A stretch of 64,000 nt of DNA, from positions 1 to 64,000 of the forward strand of contig NZ_JAOAOQ010000019.1 in NCBI RefSeq assembly GCF_030398385.1. The letters are read 5' to 3'. The stretch comes from Aquibium sp. ELW1220. GTDB taxonomy: Bacteria > Pseudomonadota > Alphaproteobacteria > Rhizobiales > Rhizobiaceae. The position numbers and the translations under genes are program-made. Below are positions 53,702 to 62,602 of this stretch, piece after piece. The first letter of the stretch is position 1. Every line of letters begins with the position of its first letter. Under the pieces are notes generated by a model. The model saw nothing but the letters and a program-made list of their open reading frames with translations. It searched no databases and was not told the origin of the DNA.

Positions 53702-54490
53702 ATGCCGCTCCTGTCATGCCGCGGTGTCGGCAAGTCGTTCGGCGCCCTGACGGCCGTCCATGACCTCACCTTCGATGTCGAGCCCGGCGAGGTGCTCGGC
53801 ATCGGAGGCCCCAACGGCGCCGGCAAGACGACGCTGTTCGAGGTTATCTCGGGTCTGAACCCGGCCACTGCCGGTTCGATCCTGCTCGATGGCACCGACA
53901 TCACCCGCATGGCGCCGGAAAGCATCTGCCATGCCGGCATCGCCCGCACGTTTCAGCTCAACGCCGGCTTCGAGACGATGACGGCGCGCGAGAACGTGCT
54001 GGTCGGCGCCTATTTCGGCCGCAGGAACCGGGCGATGCCGAGCCTGCGTGCCGGCCGCGAGACCGAGCGTGCGGCCGACGAGGCCATGGCAATGCTCGGC
54101 ATCTCCGAGGGGGCCGACCGGATCACCGGGCAACTGCCGGTCCTCGACCGCAAGCTCCTGATGATGGCGAGCGCGCTGGCGACGCGGCCGAAGCTCCTCC
54201 TGATGGACGAGCCGGTGGGCGGGCTGACGGCGCGGGAGGTCGATCGGGTGATGCAGGCCGTTCGGGCGATCAAGGCGACGGGCGTCACCATCATCCTGAT
54301 CGAGCACGTCATGCGCTTCCTGGTGCAGCTCTCCGACCGCGTCCTCATCATGCATCATGGCGAGAAGATCTTCGAGGGCGAGCCGTCCAGGCTGGTGGAA
54401 GATCGCACGGTGATCGACGTCTATCTGGGGCAGGGGGCGTCCGACCGCCTGAAGAGCTTCATGGGCGCGCGGGAGGCCATACATGGCTGA
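53702..54490 (+). CDS. ABC transporter ATP-binding protein (LivG-like)
   Basis: 262 residues. Walker A GPNGAGKTT, a Q-loop region in ARTFQLNAG, Walker B LLLMDEPVGGL and the HxxH-loop IEHVMRFL, as in LivG of Leu/Ile/Val-type importers. It lies before the second ATPase, whose ATG overlaps its end. Confidence 0.94.
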   Translation: MPLLSCRGVGKSFGALTAVHDLTFDVEPGEVLGIGGPNGAGKTTLFEVISGLNPATAGSILLDGTDITRMAPESICHAGIARTFQLNAGFETMTARENVLVGAYFGRRNRAMPSLRAGRETERAADEAMAMLGISEGADRITGQLPVLDRKLLMMASALATRPKLLLMDEPVGGLTAREVDRVMQAVRAIKATGVTIILIEHVMRFLVQLSDRVLIMHHGEKIFEGEPSRLVEDRTVIDVYLGQGASDRLKSFMGAREAIHG

Positions 54491-55199
54491 GCCGGTGCTC
54501 GCGATCCACGACGTTGCCGCCGGCTATGACGGGCGGCGCGTGCTCGACGGGGTCGACCTCGTTGTCCCGGCCGGCCGGCTGACCGCCATCATCGGCCCCA
54601 ACGGCCATGGCAAGTCGACGCTGCTCAAGGCGATCTCCGGCCTCGTGCGCGTTTCAGCGGGATCGATCGCCCTGCACGGCACGCGGATCGACGGGCTGCG
54701 GCCCGACCAGATCGTCGAGCGCGGCGTGATCCAGGTACCGCAGGGCGACCTGCTCTTCCCGGGCATGACCGTCCTCGACAACCTGCTGATGGGCGCCTAC
54801 CGCCAGGACGCCGCGCGCGACGCGGGCGCGCGTCTCGATATGGTTTTTACGCTCCTGCCGAAGCTCAAGGAGCGTCGCCACCAGATCGCCGGCACGCTCT
54901 CGGGCGGCGAGCGGCGCATGTGCGGCATCGGCCGCGGGCTGATGGCGGGCGACGGGCTGCTGATGCTCGACGAACCCTCGCTCGGGCTCGCGCCCATCGT
55001 CATCGACCAGATCTACGAGGTCATCTTCGACCTCTGCGCCGCCGGCCGCACCATCCTGCTCGTCGAGGAGAACGCGCAGCGCATCACCGAGCGCGCCGAC
55101 AGCATCCATCTTCTCGACAATGGCCGTTTCGTCTGGTCCGGGATCGGCGCCGAACTGATGGCGCGACCCGAGATCATCGAAGCCTATCTCGGAGCCTGA
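54483..55199 (+). CDS. ABC transporter ATP-binding protein (LivF-like)
   Basis: 238 residues. Walker A GPNGHGKST, LSGGERRMCGIGRGLM signature (slightly altered), Walker B LLMLDEPSLGLAP. Overlaps the preceding ATPase by 8 bp. The permease follows after 3 bases. Confidence 0.94.
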   Translation: MAEPVLAIHDVAAGYDGRRVLDGVDLVVPAGRLTAIIGPNGHGKSTLLKAISGLVRVSAGSIALHGTRIDGLRPDQIVERGVIQVPQGDLLFPGMTVLDNLLMGAYRQDAARDAGARLDMVFTLLPKLKERRHQIAGTLSGGERRMCGIGRGLMAGDGLLMLDEPSLGLAPIVIDQIYEVIFDLCAAGRTILLVEENAQRITERADSIHLLDNGRFVWSGIGAELMARPEIIEAYLGA

Positions 55200-55202
55200 C
55201 CG

Positions 55203-56081
55203 ATGGACGTCTTCATCCAGATCGTCGCGTCCGGCCTCACTCTCGGCGCTATGTACGCGGTCGCGACCGTCGGCCTGTCGCTGGTCTACGGCTCGCTCAA
55301 CATGCTCAACATGGCGCACGGCGCGATCCTGACCCTCGGCGGCTATCTATGCTACGCCGGCATCCAGCACCTCGGGCTGCACCCGGCCCTGGCGCTGGCC
55401 GGAGCGGCGGCGCTCTGCGCCGTGGTCGGGCTGCTGATCTATCTCGGTGCGGCGCTGCCGCTGCTGCGCGCCGAGGGCTTCGAGACCAACATCTTCATCG
55501 CCACGATCGGCATCGGCTCGATCCTCGAGAATCTGATGCTCAAGGGATTCGGACCCTATCCGATCCCGCAGCCGCTCGCCGTGCCGGGCCATGTCGTCCT
55601 CGGCAACGTACACGTGCCGCTGCAGAACCTCTTCATCCTCGGCGTCGCGGTGGTGCTGATGGCGGCCGTCGCCTTCGTGCTGGAACGCACGCGCACCGGC
55701 CGCGCCATCCGCGCCACATCGATGAACCGCGAAGCCGCGCAGCTGATGGGCGTGCGGGTCGGCCGCGTCTATGCCCAGGTGCTCGCCGTCTCCGGCGCGC
55801 TCGCTGCGGTCTCGGGCGTGATGATCTCGTCGATCGCGACGCTCTCGCCCGTCATGGGCGGCGACCCGATGCTGAAGGCCTTCATCGTCTGCGTCGTCGC
55901 CGGCCTCGGTAACGTCTACGGCGCGGTGGTCGCCGCCATCGTGCTCGGCCTTCTCGAAGCCGCCACGCAATACATCCTCGGCGTCCGCTGGAGCTTCGCC
56001 ACCTTGCTGCTCATCGTCATCCTCGTTCTCATCTGGCGGCCCTACGGGCTCTTCGGGCGGACCCAGGTGGTGCGGCTGTGA
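55203..56081 (+). CDS. ABC transporter permease (LivH-like)
   Basis: 292 residues with around eight membrane helices and the LivH/UrtB signature LNMAHGAILTLGGY. The GTG start of the second permease (56078) overlaps its stop. Confidence 0.94.
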   Translation: MDVFIQIVASGLTLGAMYAVATVGLSLVYGSLNMLNMAHGAILTLGGYLCYAGIQHLGLHPALALAGAAALCAVVGLLIYLGAALPLLRAEGFETNIFIATIGIGSILENLMLKGFGPYPIPQPLAVPGHVVLGNVHVPLQNLFILGVAVVLMAAVAFVLERTRTGRAIRATSMNREAAQLMGVRVGRVYAQVLAVSGALAAVSGVMISSIATLSPVMGGDPMLKAFIVCVVAGLGNVYGAVVAAIVLGLLEAATQYILGVRWSFATLLLIVILVLIWRPYGLFGRTQVVRL

Positions 56082-57067
56082 CTCCCGTGAAACGCGATAT
56101 CCTGATCGGCCTCGTCCTCGTCGCGGCCGCCTGCGCGCTGCCCTTCCTGCTTCCGGGCCGCTACATCGTCACCCAGGCGACGCTGTTCTTCGTCTGGGCG
56201 GTCGTGGTGGTGCAGTGGAACCTGGTGCTCGGCGTCGGCGGCATCTTCTCGCTGGCGCAGATGGCGCTGTTTGCCACCGGCGCCTACGCCACCGCCATGA
56301 TGGGCTTCTACTGGAAGGTGCCGATGCTGGCCGCGATCCCGCTCGCCGGCGTCGTTGCGGTAGCCATCGGCATGCTGATCGGGCTCGCCTGCCTGCGCCT
56401 GCGCGGTCCCTACGTCGCGCTGCTGACGCTGGCGATCGCGCAGGTCATGTATGTCCTGATCGTCAACGACACCGCCTGCTTCACCTCCACCGGCGGCTGC
56501 ATGCCGCTCTTCGGCGGCGTGCGCGGCATCGGCCAGTTCGGCGACCTCGGCTTCCGCGCGCTGATGCCGAAGAGCTGGCATGTCGCGCACTACTTCGTGG
56601 CGCTCGGGCTGCTGGTCGTGGCGGTGGCGATGTCGATCGTCATCATCCGCGGTCCGCTCGGCCTCGCCTTCCGCGCGCTGCGCGACAACCCGGGCTACGC
56701 GGTCTCGCGCGGCATCAGCCGCTTCAAGTACCAGCTCTGGATCTTCGCCGTCTCGGCCTTCCTGACGGGCATCGCCGGCGGCTTCTACGCCGTCCAGTTC
56801 CGCGTCGTCGGACCGACGGTGTTCTCGTTCCAGCTGCTCCTGTTCCTCATCGCGATGATCGTGGTTGGCGGGCTCGGCACCATCTGGGGACCGCTGCTCG
56901 GCGCAGCCGTGCTGATGCTGGCCGACGAAGGCATGAAGGAACTGTCCGACTACCGCAACATCGGCCTTGGCCTGCTGCTGGTCCTGTTCATCATCCTGCA
57001 GCCCGGCGGACTCGTCCGGCTGTTCTCGCGCAAGCCGAAGCCGGCCGCCGACGCGAAGACGGGATAG
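56078..57067 (+). CDS. ABC transporter permease (LivM-like)
   Basis: 329 residues, GTG start overlapping the LivH-like stop, around ten membrane helices, with NLVLGVGGIFSLAQMALFATGAY and IAGGFYAVQFRVVGP. Last transporter gene before a strong terminator hairpin. Confidence 0.93.
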   Translation: MTPVKRDILIGLVLVAAACALPFLLPGRYIVTQATLFFVWAVVVVQWNLVLGVGGIFSLAQMALFATGAYATAMMGFYWKVPMLAAIPLAGVVAVAIGMLIGLACLRLRGPYVALLTLAIAQVMYVLIVNDTACFTSTGGCMPLFGGVRGIGQFGDLGFRALMPKSWHVAHYFVALGLLVVAVAMSIVIIRGPLGLAFRALRDNPGYAVSRGISRFKYQLWIFAVSAFLTGIAGGFYAVQFRVVGPTVFSFQLLLFLIAMIVVGGLGTIWGPLLGAAVLMLADEGMKELSDYRNIGLGLLLVLFIILQPGGLVRLFSRKPKPAADAKTG

Positions 57068-57114
57068 GAGGGGAGCGCTTCCGCCGACCGGCATCCGCCG
57101 GCCCGAAACGACGA

Positions 57115-57140
57115 ACGGGGAGGACGCGCGTCCTCCCCGT
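57115..57140. terminator. Bidirectional terminator hairpin between convergent genes
   Basis: ACGGGGAGGA pairs perfectly with TCCTCCCCGT around CGCGCG (26 bases, fully palindromic). It separates the plus-strand permease gene from the minus-strand MetE-like gene. No long U-run, but the stem is very stable. Confidence 0.6.
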
Positions 57141-57167
57141 CCGGATGGCGCGTTCGCGCGACGATTT

Positions 57168-58205
57168 CTACTGAAGCTCGCGCCGGACGATTGCCGCGCC
57201 GTCGGCCATCGCCTTCATCTTGCCGAAGGCGACCTCGCGCGGCAGGTACTTCAGCCCGCAATCCGGTGCGATCACGATCCGCGCCGCATCGACGTTCGGC
57301 AGGGCGCGGCGGATGCGCGCCGCCACCGTCTCCGGCGTCTCGATCTCGTGGGTGGAGAGGTCGAGCACGCCGAGGATGATCTTCTTGTCCGGCAGGGATT
57401 TCAGCACCGAGGTGTCGAGGTTCGACTGCGCCGTCTCGATCGACACCGACTTGCACGAGCAGCCGGAGAATTCCGGCAGGAAGGAATAGCCCTCCGGACG
57501 GTGGTGGATGATGGCGGCGTAGCCGAAGCAGATATGTACGGCCGTCTCGCCTTCGATCCCCTCCAGCGCCCGGTTGAGCGCCGCGAGGCCGTATTGGCGC
57601 GCCGGTTCCGGCCGCGCCTGCATGTAGGGCTCGTCGATCTGAACGATGTCGGCGCCTGCGGCGAAGAGGTCGCGGATCTCCTCGTTCACGGCCGCCGCGT
57701 AATCGAGCGCCATCTCGGCCGGATCGTCGTAGAAGTCGTTCTGCGCCTGCTGCGACATGGTGAAGGGGCCGGGAACGGTGATCTTGATCGTCCGGTCGGT
57801 GTTGGCCCGGAGGAACTTCACGTCGCCCGCCTCCACGGCATGCCGGCGCGAGATCTTGCCCACCACGCGCGGCACCGGGTTCGGATGCCCCGACCGGTCG
57901 AGCGCCGAGCCCGGATTGTCGATGTCGACGCCGTCGAGCGCTGTGGCGAAGCGGTTGGAGTAGCTCTCCCGCCGCATCTCGCCGTCGGTGATGATGTCGA
58001 GCCCCGCCCGCTCCTGGTCGCGGATGGCGAGCAGCGTCGCGTCGTTCTGTGCCTCCTCCAGATGCTCGGGCGCGACCCGCCAGAGTTCGCGCGCCCGCAC
58101 CCGCGGCGGAAAGCGCCCGGCCAGTTTGGCGCGGTCGATCAGCCATTCGGGCTGGGCATAGGATCCGACGAGCGAGGTCGGCAGAAGCGGCAGAGTCCGG
58201 GCCAT
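57168..58205 (-). CDS. MetE C-terminal-like cobalamin-independent methyltransferase
   Basis: 345 residues, TIM barrel of the MetE catalytic half, less than half the length of full MetE. Zinc ligands are visible in VHICFGY (His, Cys) and APDCGLKYL (Cys). The family name is 5-methyltetrahydropteroyl-homocysteine S-methyltransferase-like. Such short forms often transfer methyl groups in catabolic pathways, not in methionine synthesis. Located with the ABC importer and amidohydrolase. Confidence 0.88.
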   Translation of the reverse strand: MARTLPLLPTSLVGSYAQPEWLIDRAKLAGRFPPRVRARELWRVAPEHLEEAQNDATLLAIRDQERAGLDIITDGEMRRESYSNRFATALDGVDIDNPGSALDRSGHPNPVPRVVGKISRRHAVEAGDVKFLRANTDRTIKITVPGPFTMSQQAQNDFYDDPAEMALDYAAAVNEEIRDLFAAGADIVQIDEPYMQARPEPARQYGLAALNRALEGIEGETAVHICFGYAAIIHHRPEGYSFLPEFSGCSCKSVSIETAQSNLDTSVLKSLPDKKIILGVLDLSTHEIETPETVAARIRRALPNVDAARIVIAPDCGLKYLPREVAFGKMKAMADGAAIVRRELQ

Positions 58206-58264
58206 CGAAGTCCTCCCTTGCAAAGGCTGGACCGGCGGCGCCTCCTCGCGCCGCCGGGTAGCAA

Positions 58265-59767
58265 TCAGGCTCGGAAGAGATCCTGCTCCACGCCCGCCGC
58301 CGAGAAGAGATGGTCGCGGCTGGCCTCCAGCTCGCGCTTCAGCTTCGGCAGGTCGACGTCGAGCAGCTTTCCCTTCCACTTGCGCAGCTTGCCGGCCACC
58401 ATGACGCTGTCGACGTTCGACCGCTCCATGAGGGTCACGACGGCACCCGGCACGTGGTTCAGCGGCGTCACGTTGATGGCGCCTGCGTCGAGCAGCACGA
58501 TGTCGGCTTCCTTGCCCGGCGTCAACGAACCGGTGCGGGAACTCAGCTTCAGGCCCTTCGCGCCTTCCAGCGTGGCGAACCGGATCACGTCGCGCGACGT
58601 CAGCAGGCGCGGCACGTCGGCGTCGCCGGCCAGCGCCTTCTCGTTGGCGAAGGCGCGCTGCAGCGTGAAGGTCGAGCGCATCTGCGTGAACGGGTCGGCC
58701 GTCATGGTGCATTCGACGTCGGACGACAGCGACGGCTGCATGCCCATGTCGAGCGCCTTCTGGATCGGCGGCATGCCGTGGCGCATGGCCATCTCGATCG
58801 GCACGGCAAGCGAGACGTGGCTGCCGGCGTCCGCCGCCTTCTGCCAGGCCATGTCGGACATGCCGGTCATGTGGATGAAGATGTTGTCGGGGCCGAACAT
58901 GCCGGCCTCGGCCATCTGGTCGAAGGTCGGGCGCATGCCGAAGGTGCCCACCACGTGCAGCGCGACGGGGATGCCGAGCTCGCGGCCGATCTTCCAGGAC
59001 TCTTCGTAGCCCGGAATGTAGATCTCGCCGCCCATCACCATGGTCAGCAGCTGGTCGTCGGAGGAAAAGTACTGCTGTTTCAGGCGGCGCGCGTCGGCGG
59101 GATACTTCGCCCGGTCGCCCCAGCCCTCGAAATAGCCGAAGACCGAGCGGCGGCCAGCGTCCTGGAGCGCCTTCACCACCGCGTCCGAATGCTCCGGCGA
59201 ATGGTGGATCTGCGACACGTCCATGACCGTCGTCACGCCGGTGTCGAGCTGGGCCAGCGACCCGAACAGCTCGTTGATGTAGACGTCCTCCGGCCGGTAG
59301 ACCATCGAGAACTTCTGCAGGATGTACTCGTAGTAGTTGATCGCGTTCTCGGGCTTGCCGTCGTTGACGAGGATGCCGTCGGCGAGAAAGCTGCGCAGCG
59401 CGGTCTCGAACTGGTGATGATGCGTGTCGATGAAGCCGGGCATGACGATCATGCCGCTCGCGTCGATGATCTCCGCGTCGCCTGCGTCGAGGTTCGGCCC
59501 GATGCCCTCGATCCGGCGGCCGACGACCAGGACGTCGGCTTCGGCGAAATCGCCCACTTCCGGGTCCATGCTCAGCACGTGTCCGCCGCGAATGAGGACG
59601 CGCCGCCCCTCTTCGCCGGTGCCTTGCGGCGTTTCCTGGGCGGACGCGACGCTGGTCGCCGCGAAAACCCCCGCCGCTGCCGCACCCGCGACGAGTGAGG
59701 CCTTGAGGAAATCACGCCGCGACTCGCAGTCGACCGGCGGACGACCCAGATCACACAACCTGCACAT
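58265..59767 (-). CDS. Tat-exported amidohydrolase (ATZ/TRZ-type)
   Basis: 500 residues. ATG 59767 gives a twin-arginine signal (CESRRDFLKASLVAGAAAAG). The metal-dependent barrel has DTHHHQFE (HxH), LHVVGTFG (His), IFIHMTGM (His) and SSDVECTM (Asp). Similar to guanine/cytosine-deaminase and triazine hydrolase enzymes, but the substrate is unknown. Upstream at 59842-59858 is an inverted repeat shared with the dioxygenase region. Confidence 0.9.
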   Translation of the reverse strand: MCRLCDLGRPPVDCESRRDFLKASLVAGAAAAGVFAATSVASAQETPQGTGEEGRRVLIRGGHVLSMDPEVGDFAEADVLVVGRRIEGIGPNLDAGDAEIIDASGMIVMPGFIDTHHHQFETALRSFLADGILVNDGKPENAINYYEYILQKFSMVYRPEDVYINELFGSLAQLDTGVTTVMDVSQIHHSPEHSDAVVKALQDAGRRSVFGYFEGWGDRAKYPADARRLKQQYFSSDDQLLTMVMGGEIYIPGYEESWKIGRELGIPVALHVVGTFGMRPTFDQMAEAGMFGPDNIFIHMTGMSDMAWQKAADAGSHVSLAVPIEMAMRHGMPPIQKALDMGMQPSLSSDVECTMTADPFTQMRSTFTLQRAFANEKALAGDADVPRLLTSRDVIRFATLEGAKGLKLSSRTGSLTPGKEADIVLLDAGAINVTPLNHVPGAVVTLMERSNVDSVMVAGKLRKWKGKLLDVDLPKLKRELEASRDHLFSAAGVEQDLFRA

Positions 59768-59841
59768 GTTCTCTCCTCCCGAGAAAATCGTTCCGATGGC
59801 AGGCGGCACCGACCTTCCAGCCGACTGACCTGCGGTTAAAG

Positions 59842-59866
59842 TTTTCGCTATGCGAAATTATTTTCG
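59842..59866 (-). promoter_or_regulatory. Candidate IclR operator upstream of the amidohydrolase
   Basis: TTTTCGCTATGCGAAAT at 59842-59858 is an inverted repeat of TTTCG/CGAAA, and a third half-site TTTTCG follows at 59861. A near-identical site lies at 61743-61759 (TTTTCGGAATGCGAAAA). Fourteen of seventeen bases agree. An IclR gene lies between the two sites. Confidence 0.6.
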
Positions 59867-59951
59867 GAAAGTGTATGTCGCAGCGTCAACATCTGTCAAT
59901 CGGTGTTTGAGCGCGTAGCAGAGATGGTCGGACGGACGGTGCCGGGTCCGC

Positions 59952-60767
59952 TCACCGCGTCCCGATGATGGACTCGAGCACCGGGTAGCGCGACAGCGTG
60001 TGTGCGAGGCGCGCCGCCGATGCGCGCAGCGGCTGGAGCCGCTTCTCGACGAGGTCCTCGGCGGTGACGAGGCCGGTGTAGCCTGAGGTGTTGAGCGCCG
60101 CGATCGGACGGCCCGATGCGCCGCGGATCGGCACGGCGAGCGCCGTGATGCCGTAGTCCAGCTGGTCGGTCGAGGTCGAGTAGTTCTTCTCGCGCACCTC
60201 AAGGATGATGTCTTTCAGCGCCGCCTTGTCGATGACCGTCTTCTTGGTCAGCGGCACGGGTTCGACCTCGCGCAGGTAGCGGTCGAAGGCGGCGTCCGGG
60301 AGCCCGGCCAGGAGCACGCGGCCGAGCGAGGTGGCGTGCGCGGGATAACGCACGCCGACGACGGCGGTCGGCCGCCGCGCCCGTTGCTCTGAATAGTGTG
60401 CGATGTAGAGCACGTCGTGGCCCTCGAGCGTAGCCACCGACGAGGCGTCGCCGAAGGTGCCGACGAGATGGCGCAGTTCCGGCTGCAGGATCTCGTCCAC
60501 GCGCGCCGAAAAGTAGAAGGCCGAGCCGAGGCTCATCACCTTCGGCCGCAGGTGGAAGCGCTTGTTGGTCTGGCCGACATAGCCGAGCGCCTGCAGCGTG
60601 ATCAGGCTGCGCCGGGCGGCGGCTGGGCTCAGTCCCACCCGCCGCGCCACGTCGCTCAAGGTCATCTCGGGATGCTCGGAATCGAAGCTTTCGAGGATCG
60701 ACAGACCCTTGGCCAGCGCCTCGACGAACTCCGCCGGTCGGGCTGCGTCCGGATTGTCTTCGAGCAT
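59952..60767 (-). CDS. IclR family transcriptional regulator
   Basis: 271 residues. Winged-HTH (ALAKGLSILESFDSEHPEMTLSDVARRVGLSPAAARRSLITLQALGYV) and an IclR effector domain (YPAHATSLGRVLLAGL, STDQLDYGITALAVPI). Similar to PcaR/CatR-type regulators of aromatic catabolism. Directly downstream of the dioxygenase gene (11 bases), so co-transcribed with it. Probable binder of the two inverted repeats at 59842 and 61743. Confidence 0.93.
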   Translation of the reverse strand: MLEDNPDAARPAEFVEALAKGLSILESFDSEHPEMTLSDVARRVGLSPAAARRSLITLQALGYVGQTNKRFHLRPKVMSLGSAFYFSARVDEILQPELRHLVGTFGDASSVATLEGHDVLYIAHYSEQRARRPTAVVGVRYPAHATSLGRVLLAGLPDAAFDRYLREVEPVPLTKKTVIDKAALKDIILEVREKNYSTSTDQLDYGITALAVPIRGASGRPIAALNTSGYTGLVTAEDLVEKRLQPLRASAARLAHTLSRYPVLESIIGTR

Positions 60768-60778
60768 CGAGTTTCTTC

Positions 60779-61636
60779 TCAGTCGCCAGGGGCCAGAATG
60801 AAGTCGAATTTCAGCATCGCGTCCGGCTTGCGTTCCAGAGGCAGGTCGCCCGCCTTTTCTGCCTTGTAGGGCACGATTTTGGCCAGGAGCGACTTGCGGA
60901 CACCGAAGACCGCGTCGTTGTCGACATATTCGGTGTTCTCGAAGAAAACTTCCGTCGTGATCGACCGCATGCCCGGAGACCGGATCATGTAGTGCAGGTG
61001 CGCCGGACGCCACGCATGCCGGTCGCCCGCCCTGAGCAGTTCGCCGACCGGGCCGTCATAAGGCACGGTGTAGGGCTTGGGCAAGACGGTCGTGTAGTAG
61101 TAGCGGCCCTGATCGTCGGCCTCGAAGATGCCGCGCAGGTCGTACTTGTCCTGGCCTGCCTCCTGGATCGGATAGGTGCCCGACCCGTCGGCCTGCCAGG
61201 TGTCGACGATGGCGCCAGGCAGCGGATGGCCGAGCGAATCGCGCACGATCCCGTGGCACAGAACCGAAACGCCTTCGCGCGGTCCGGCGAGATCGGCGCC
61301 CAGCGTCTTGCGCGGCGCGTTGTCGAGGTAGAACGGTCCGAGGTTGCTGCCCTCCGTCGCGCCGCCGCGCGTGTTGATCATGTCGACCAGCGCCGACAGA
61401 CCGAGCACGTCCGACAGCAGGATGAACTCGTGCCGCTCCGGCGTGGAGATCTTGCCGCAGTCGTATAGGAAAGTCAGCATCCGCATCCATTCCTCATGCG
61501 TCATGTTCGTCTCGCGCGCGAAATCGTGCACGTGGTCGATCAGCGATCGCAGCAGGAACTCGAAGCGGGAGCCCTCCTGCGTCCGGAAGCTCTTCTTCAC
61601 GGCCTCGGTGATCGTGAACTGGTTGATGTCGGCCAT
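60779..61636 (-). CDS. Intradiol ring-cleavage dioxygenase (hydroxyquinol/catechol 1,2-dioxygenase type)
   Basis: 285 residues, full length. Non-haem Fe(III) enzymes of this family use two Tyr and two His. The expected blocks are present: YDLRGIFEADDQGRYYYTTVLP, PYTVPYDGPVG and HAWRPAHLHYM. An N-terminal helical dimerisation domain precedes them. It opens the aromatic ring of catechol or hydroxyquinol to a muconate/maleylacetate. The exact substrate is not assignable. ATG at 61636. Divergent from the lyase-like gene. Confidence 0.93.
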   Translation of the reverse strand: MADINQFTITEAVKKSFRTQEGSRFEFLLRSLIDHVHDFARETNMTHEEWMRMLTFLYDCGKISTPERHEFILLSDVLGLSALVDMINTRGGATEGSNLGPFYLDNAPRKTLGADLAGPREGVSVLCHGIVRDSLGHPLPGAIVDTWQADGSGTYPIQEAGQDKYDLRGIFEADDQGRYYYTTVLPKPYTVPYDGPVGELLRAGDRHAWRPAHLHYMIRSPGMRSITTEVFFENTEYVDNDAVFGVRKSLLAKIVPYKAEKAGDLPLERKPDAMLKFDFILAPGD

Positions 61637-61742
61637 CGGCGCTGGTCCTCCCCTCATCTTCGACGGACGTGCGGTGTCTGCAAAGGACGCCGGCACTTGA
61701 CAGAAGCGTAAGGCGGCCCGTAGTTTCCGACAAGAGAAAAAA

Positions 61743-61759
61743 TTTTCGGAATGCGAAAA
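61743..61759. promoter_or_regulatory. Candidate IclR operator in the dioxygenase/lyase divergent region
   Basis: TTTTCG-GAATG-CGAAAA, a 6-bp inverted repeat with 5-base spacer, matching the site at 59842-59858. It lies between the divergent dioxygenase (minus) and citryl-CoA-lyase-like (plus) genes. Confidence 0.62.
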
Positions 61760-61776
61760 ACCAGCTGGGAGGCACG

Positions 61777-62592
61777 ATGCGAATCGGGAAGCAGGAGGGC
61801 GCGTTCACGGCGATAGCGACTTCCGACGCGCACTCGATCACGGTGAGGGGGCACGATCTCTGCTCCGACCTGATCGGCAAGATCGATTTCACCGACTATT
61901 TCTGGCTGCTCGTGCTCGGACAGAAGCCGACCGAGACGCAGCGCGCGGTCGCCAATGCCTGCATGGTAGCCATTGCCGAGCATGGGCTCGTGCCGAGCGT
62001 CCAGGCCTCTCGCATGACGCTGGCCGCCGCGCCGGAAGCCTGGCAGGGCGCCATGGCCGCAGGTCTGCTCGGCATGGGCAGCGTGGTGGCCGGCAGTTCC
62101 GAGATCGCCGGGCGCTACCTCGTCGATGTAGTCGCGGACGCCCGCCGTGACAGCGTCGACCTGACGACCGCCGCGCGCCGCAGCCTCGAAGGCCTGAAGG
62201 CCAGCCGCGCCAAGGTGCCCGGGCTTGGCCATCCGCAGCACAATGCGGGCGACCCGCGCGCCAACGTGCTGCTCGCCTTCGCCGACGAGCGTGGCGTTTC
62301 GGGCGACCATGTCGCCTGCTTGCGGGCGCTGGGCGCAGAAGCCCCGGCGATCATGAACCGCCCGCTGCCGATCAACGTCTCCGGCGCGATCCCGGCGCTG
62401 ATGCTCGATGCAGGCTGGCCGATCGAGGCGATGAAGGGCATACCGCTGCTCGCCCGCGCAGCCGGGCTGGTGGCGCATCTCTACGAGGAATCGCAGCGCT
62501 CCATCGGCTTCATTATGTCCCACAAGGCCGATCAGGCGATCGCCTATGACGGCCCGGCCGGCGCGCACGCCGGCGACCGGAAGACCGCGTGA
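61777..62592 (+). CDS. Citryl-CoA lyase-like citrate synthase family protein
   Basis: 271 residues, shorter than citrate synthase. The conserved block LKASRAKVPGLGHPQHNAGDPRA (CoA site) and HLYEESQRSIGF support citryl-CoA lyase. ATG 61777 has GGGAGGC upstream. Such enzymes cleave a 3-hydroxyacyl-CoA of citramalyl/citryl type. Next to the CaiB-type CoA transferase, so the pair could activate and cleave a hydroxy-acid. Confidence 0.87.
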   Translation: MRIGKQEGAFTAIATSDAHSITVRGHDLCSDLIGKIDFTDYFWLLVLGQKPTETQRAVANACMVAIAEHGLVPSVQASRMTLAAAPEAWQGAMAAGLLGMGSVVAGSSEIAGRYLVDVVADARRDSVDLTTAARRSLEGLKASRAKVPGLGHPQHNAGDPRANVLLAFADERGVSGDHVACLRALGAEAPAIMNRPLPINVSGAIPALMLDAGWPIEAMKGIPLLARAAGLVAHLYEESQRSIGFIMSHKADQAIAYDGPAGAHAGDRKTA

Positions 62593-62602
62593 GGGCCCTC
62601 CG

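Noticed and set aside
52331-57067. Urea ABC transporter (urtABCDE) linked to urease.
   Set aside because: Gene order here is binding protein, ATPase, ATPase, permease, permease, and neighbours are deacetylase and amidohydrolase genes, nearly 40 kb from urease. Urea transport is possible but unsupported.
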